Shown one piece after another: positions 63,172 through 64,000 of a stretch of DNA of 64,000 bases; positions within the stretch are counted from its first letter, which is position 1, and the number at the start of each line of letters is the position of its first letter. Origin of the DNA: Limihaloglobus sulfuriphilus (GTDB lineage Bacteria; Planctomycetota; Phycisphaerae; Sedimentisphaerales; Sedimentisphaeraceae). Under the pieces are notes generated by a model. The model saw only the letters and a list, made by a program, of their open reading frames with translations. It did not search any database and was not told the origin of the DNA. Both the position numbers and the translations under genes were made by a program. The DNA lies in NCBI RefSeq assembly GCF_001999965.1, contig NZ_CP019646.1:930001-994000 (forward strand), written 5' to 3'.

Positions 63172-64000
63172 TTATTCTGTCAGAAGCCACTGTTCAACAA
63201 AGAGTTTGAGATCAGATATGTCCACAAATCCGCTCAAATCCAGGTCGGCATCACCGCAGGGTGCCTCAACCGTGCACTCAGAGAGCCAAACCGCTGCCAG
63301 TGCAGATTGGTCAAAGAAATCGACTATGCCGTCCGAATCAAAATCAGCCGAGCGTGTTCCCGCGTACTGCTGTTGGTCGATGTTGTAATTCACCGGCCCT
63401 GTATATGATACTGCAGCCGGTTCAAACCACCAGCCGTCTCTGGCGGGGTAGATTGTGCCGCCTTGCCAGCCTAACGGGACTTCCAGACTGTAGCTGCCCT
63501 GGGAATCAGTTGTTGCAGAACCGGTCAGCTCGCCGGACGCTATCAGGACATCAGCAACGCCGTATCCGCTGTCTGTGGTTATATTTCCGGAGATAGTTAC
63601 TGTGCAATTCTGGTCGGCAGCGGCGCTAACGATGTTAGACATCTGCATATTACCCGCGGAGCTATAGGCCTGGACCGCAAAATAGTATGTGCTCAGAGGG
63701 TCAAGCCCTGAAATGTCAACAGAATCCACCATTCCCAGATCCGTTCCGGACGGGGGAGTGCCGTCTGTTAACGGGGTAAATGGAGCTTGATCTGAATTTT
63801 CCTGATAGTATAAAATATATCCTTGAGCACCGGCGGGGTGGCTCCAATCCAGGCTTACCTGGCCGCAGTCCGGACCGGCGGTAACCGCAAGATCGGTAAC
63901 ACCCGGTTCAGAGAGTGTCTGGCCGCTGATTATCAGTGAATACTGCTGATGCTGATTTGTCAGGCTGCCTTTATAACTGACTTCAACCGTATAATCACCA
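63172..64000 (-). CDS. C-terminal end of a secreted dockerin protein, probably a subtilase (5' end outside window)
   Basis: The frame is open to the window edge, giving the last 275 residues. GDYTVEVSYKGSLTNQHQQYSLIISG is the P-like beta domain that follows S8 (subtilisin) catalytic domains in many environmental proteins. A fibronectin type III domain comes next (SLDWSHPAGAQGYILYYQEN to YFAVQAYSSAGN), then a small Gly-rich beta domain and two calcium loops, DFDSDGIVDFFD with AVWL and DLDLSGFVDISD with EQWLL. The catalytic part is not visible, so protease function is inference from the domain order. Confidence 0.75.
   Translation of the reverse strand, partial: GDYTVEVSYKGSLTNQHQQYSLIISGQTLSEPGVTDLAVTAGPDCGQVSLDWSHPAGAQGYILYYQENSDQAPFTPLTDGTPPSGTDLGMVDSVDISGLDPLSTYYFAVQAYSSAGNMQMSNIVSAAADQNCTVTISGNITTDSGYGVADVLIASGELTGSATTDSQGSYSLEVPLGWQGGTIYPARDGWWFEPAAVSYTGPVNYNIDQQQYAGTRSADFDSDGIVDFFDQSALAAVWLSECTVEAPCGDADLDLSGFVDISDLKLFVEQWLLTE

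Overview
The window reads as chromosome from an anaerobic, probably marine member of the Planctomycetota, class Phycisphaerae (Sedimentisphaerales-like). This rests on content, not on a marker gene: formylglycine sulfatases beside a GH29 fucosidase, many secreted proteins ending in a dockerin-like calcium-loop module, pilin-like proteins with the GFTLIELL leader, pyruvate phosphate dikinase, a CcsA/ResB cytochrome c maturation pair, and frequent TTG starts (dnaA, ruvB and others). No rRNA, tRNA or CRISPR array was seen.

Layout. 1-6580: a polysaccharide locus (end of a dockerin protein, Tat-exported sulfatase, GH29 alpha-L-fucosidase, second sulfatase, uroporphyrinogen-decarboxylase-like protein). 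6927-8911: an IS1634-type insertion sequence sitting in the tail of a terminator. 8929-19579: housekeeping genes (lspA-ruvA-ruvB-VWA protein, deaminase, dapB, inositol-phosphatase family, a trypsin-like dockerin protein, glyS). 19649-24958: a yhcH gene, then an AT-rich restriction-modification island: two separate D12-class adenine methyltransferases and a FokI-type type IIS endonuclease split by an IS30-family element. Removing the element and one CG target copy restores one frame of 579 codons that carries the FokI-type recognition, catalytic and dimerisation motifs. 25004-42291: asnS, prmC, a tandem SGNH esterase, panC, an RNase Z-like protein, GH1, an M29 peptidase, polA, dnaA, ppdK, a CPBP protease and a thymidylate-synthase-like protein. 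42862-52438: an IdeS-like secreted cysteine peptidase, dnaX-recR, rsmG-tatC, smpB, a DUF1844 protein, clpP and an Rrf2 regulator. 52483-64000: a radical SAM protein, an AT-rich cluster (GntR/LacI-hybrid regulator, two paralogous dockerin proteins, a pilin-like protein, a GH172 hydrolase), a second pilin/dockerin pair, ccsA-resB, and the end of a subtilase-like dockerin protein.

How the parts fit. The sulfatases, fucosidase, GH172, GH1 and SGNH enzymes point to use of sulfated or acylated algal-type glycans, probably exported partly by Tat (tatC is in the window). Seven proteins share the same short C-terminal module, three of them joined to unrelated protease folds, which suggests a common surface attachment or sorting device. 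Other points worth following are a ten-A slippery run in dnaX with stops in both alternative frames, a possibly leaderless smpB, and two intergenic structured-RNA candidates.
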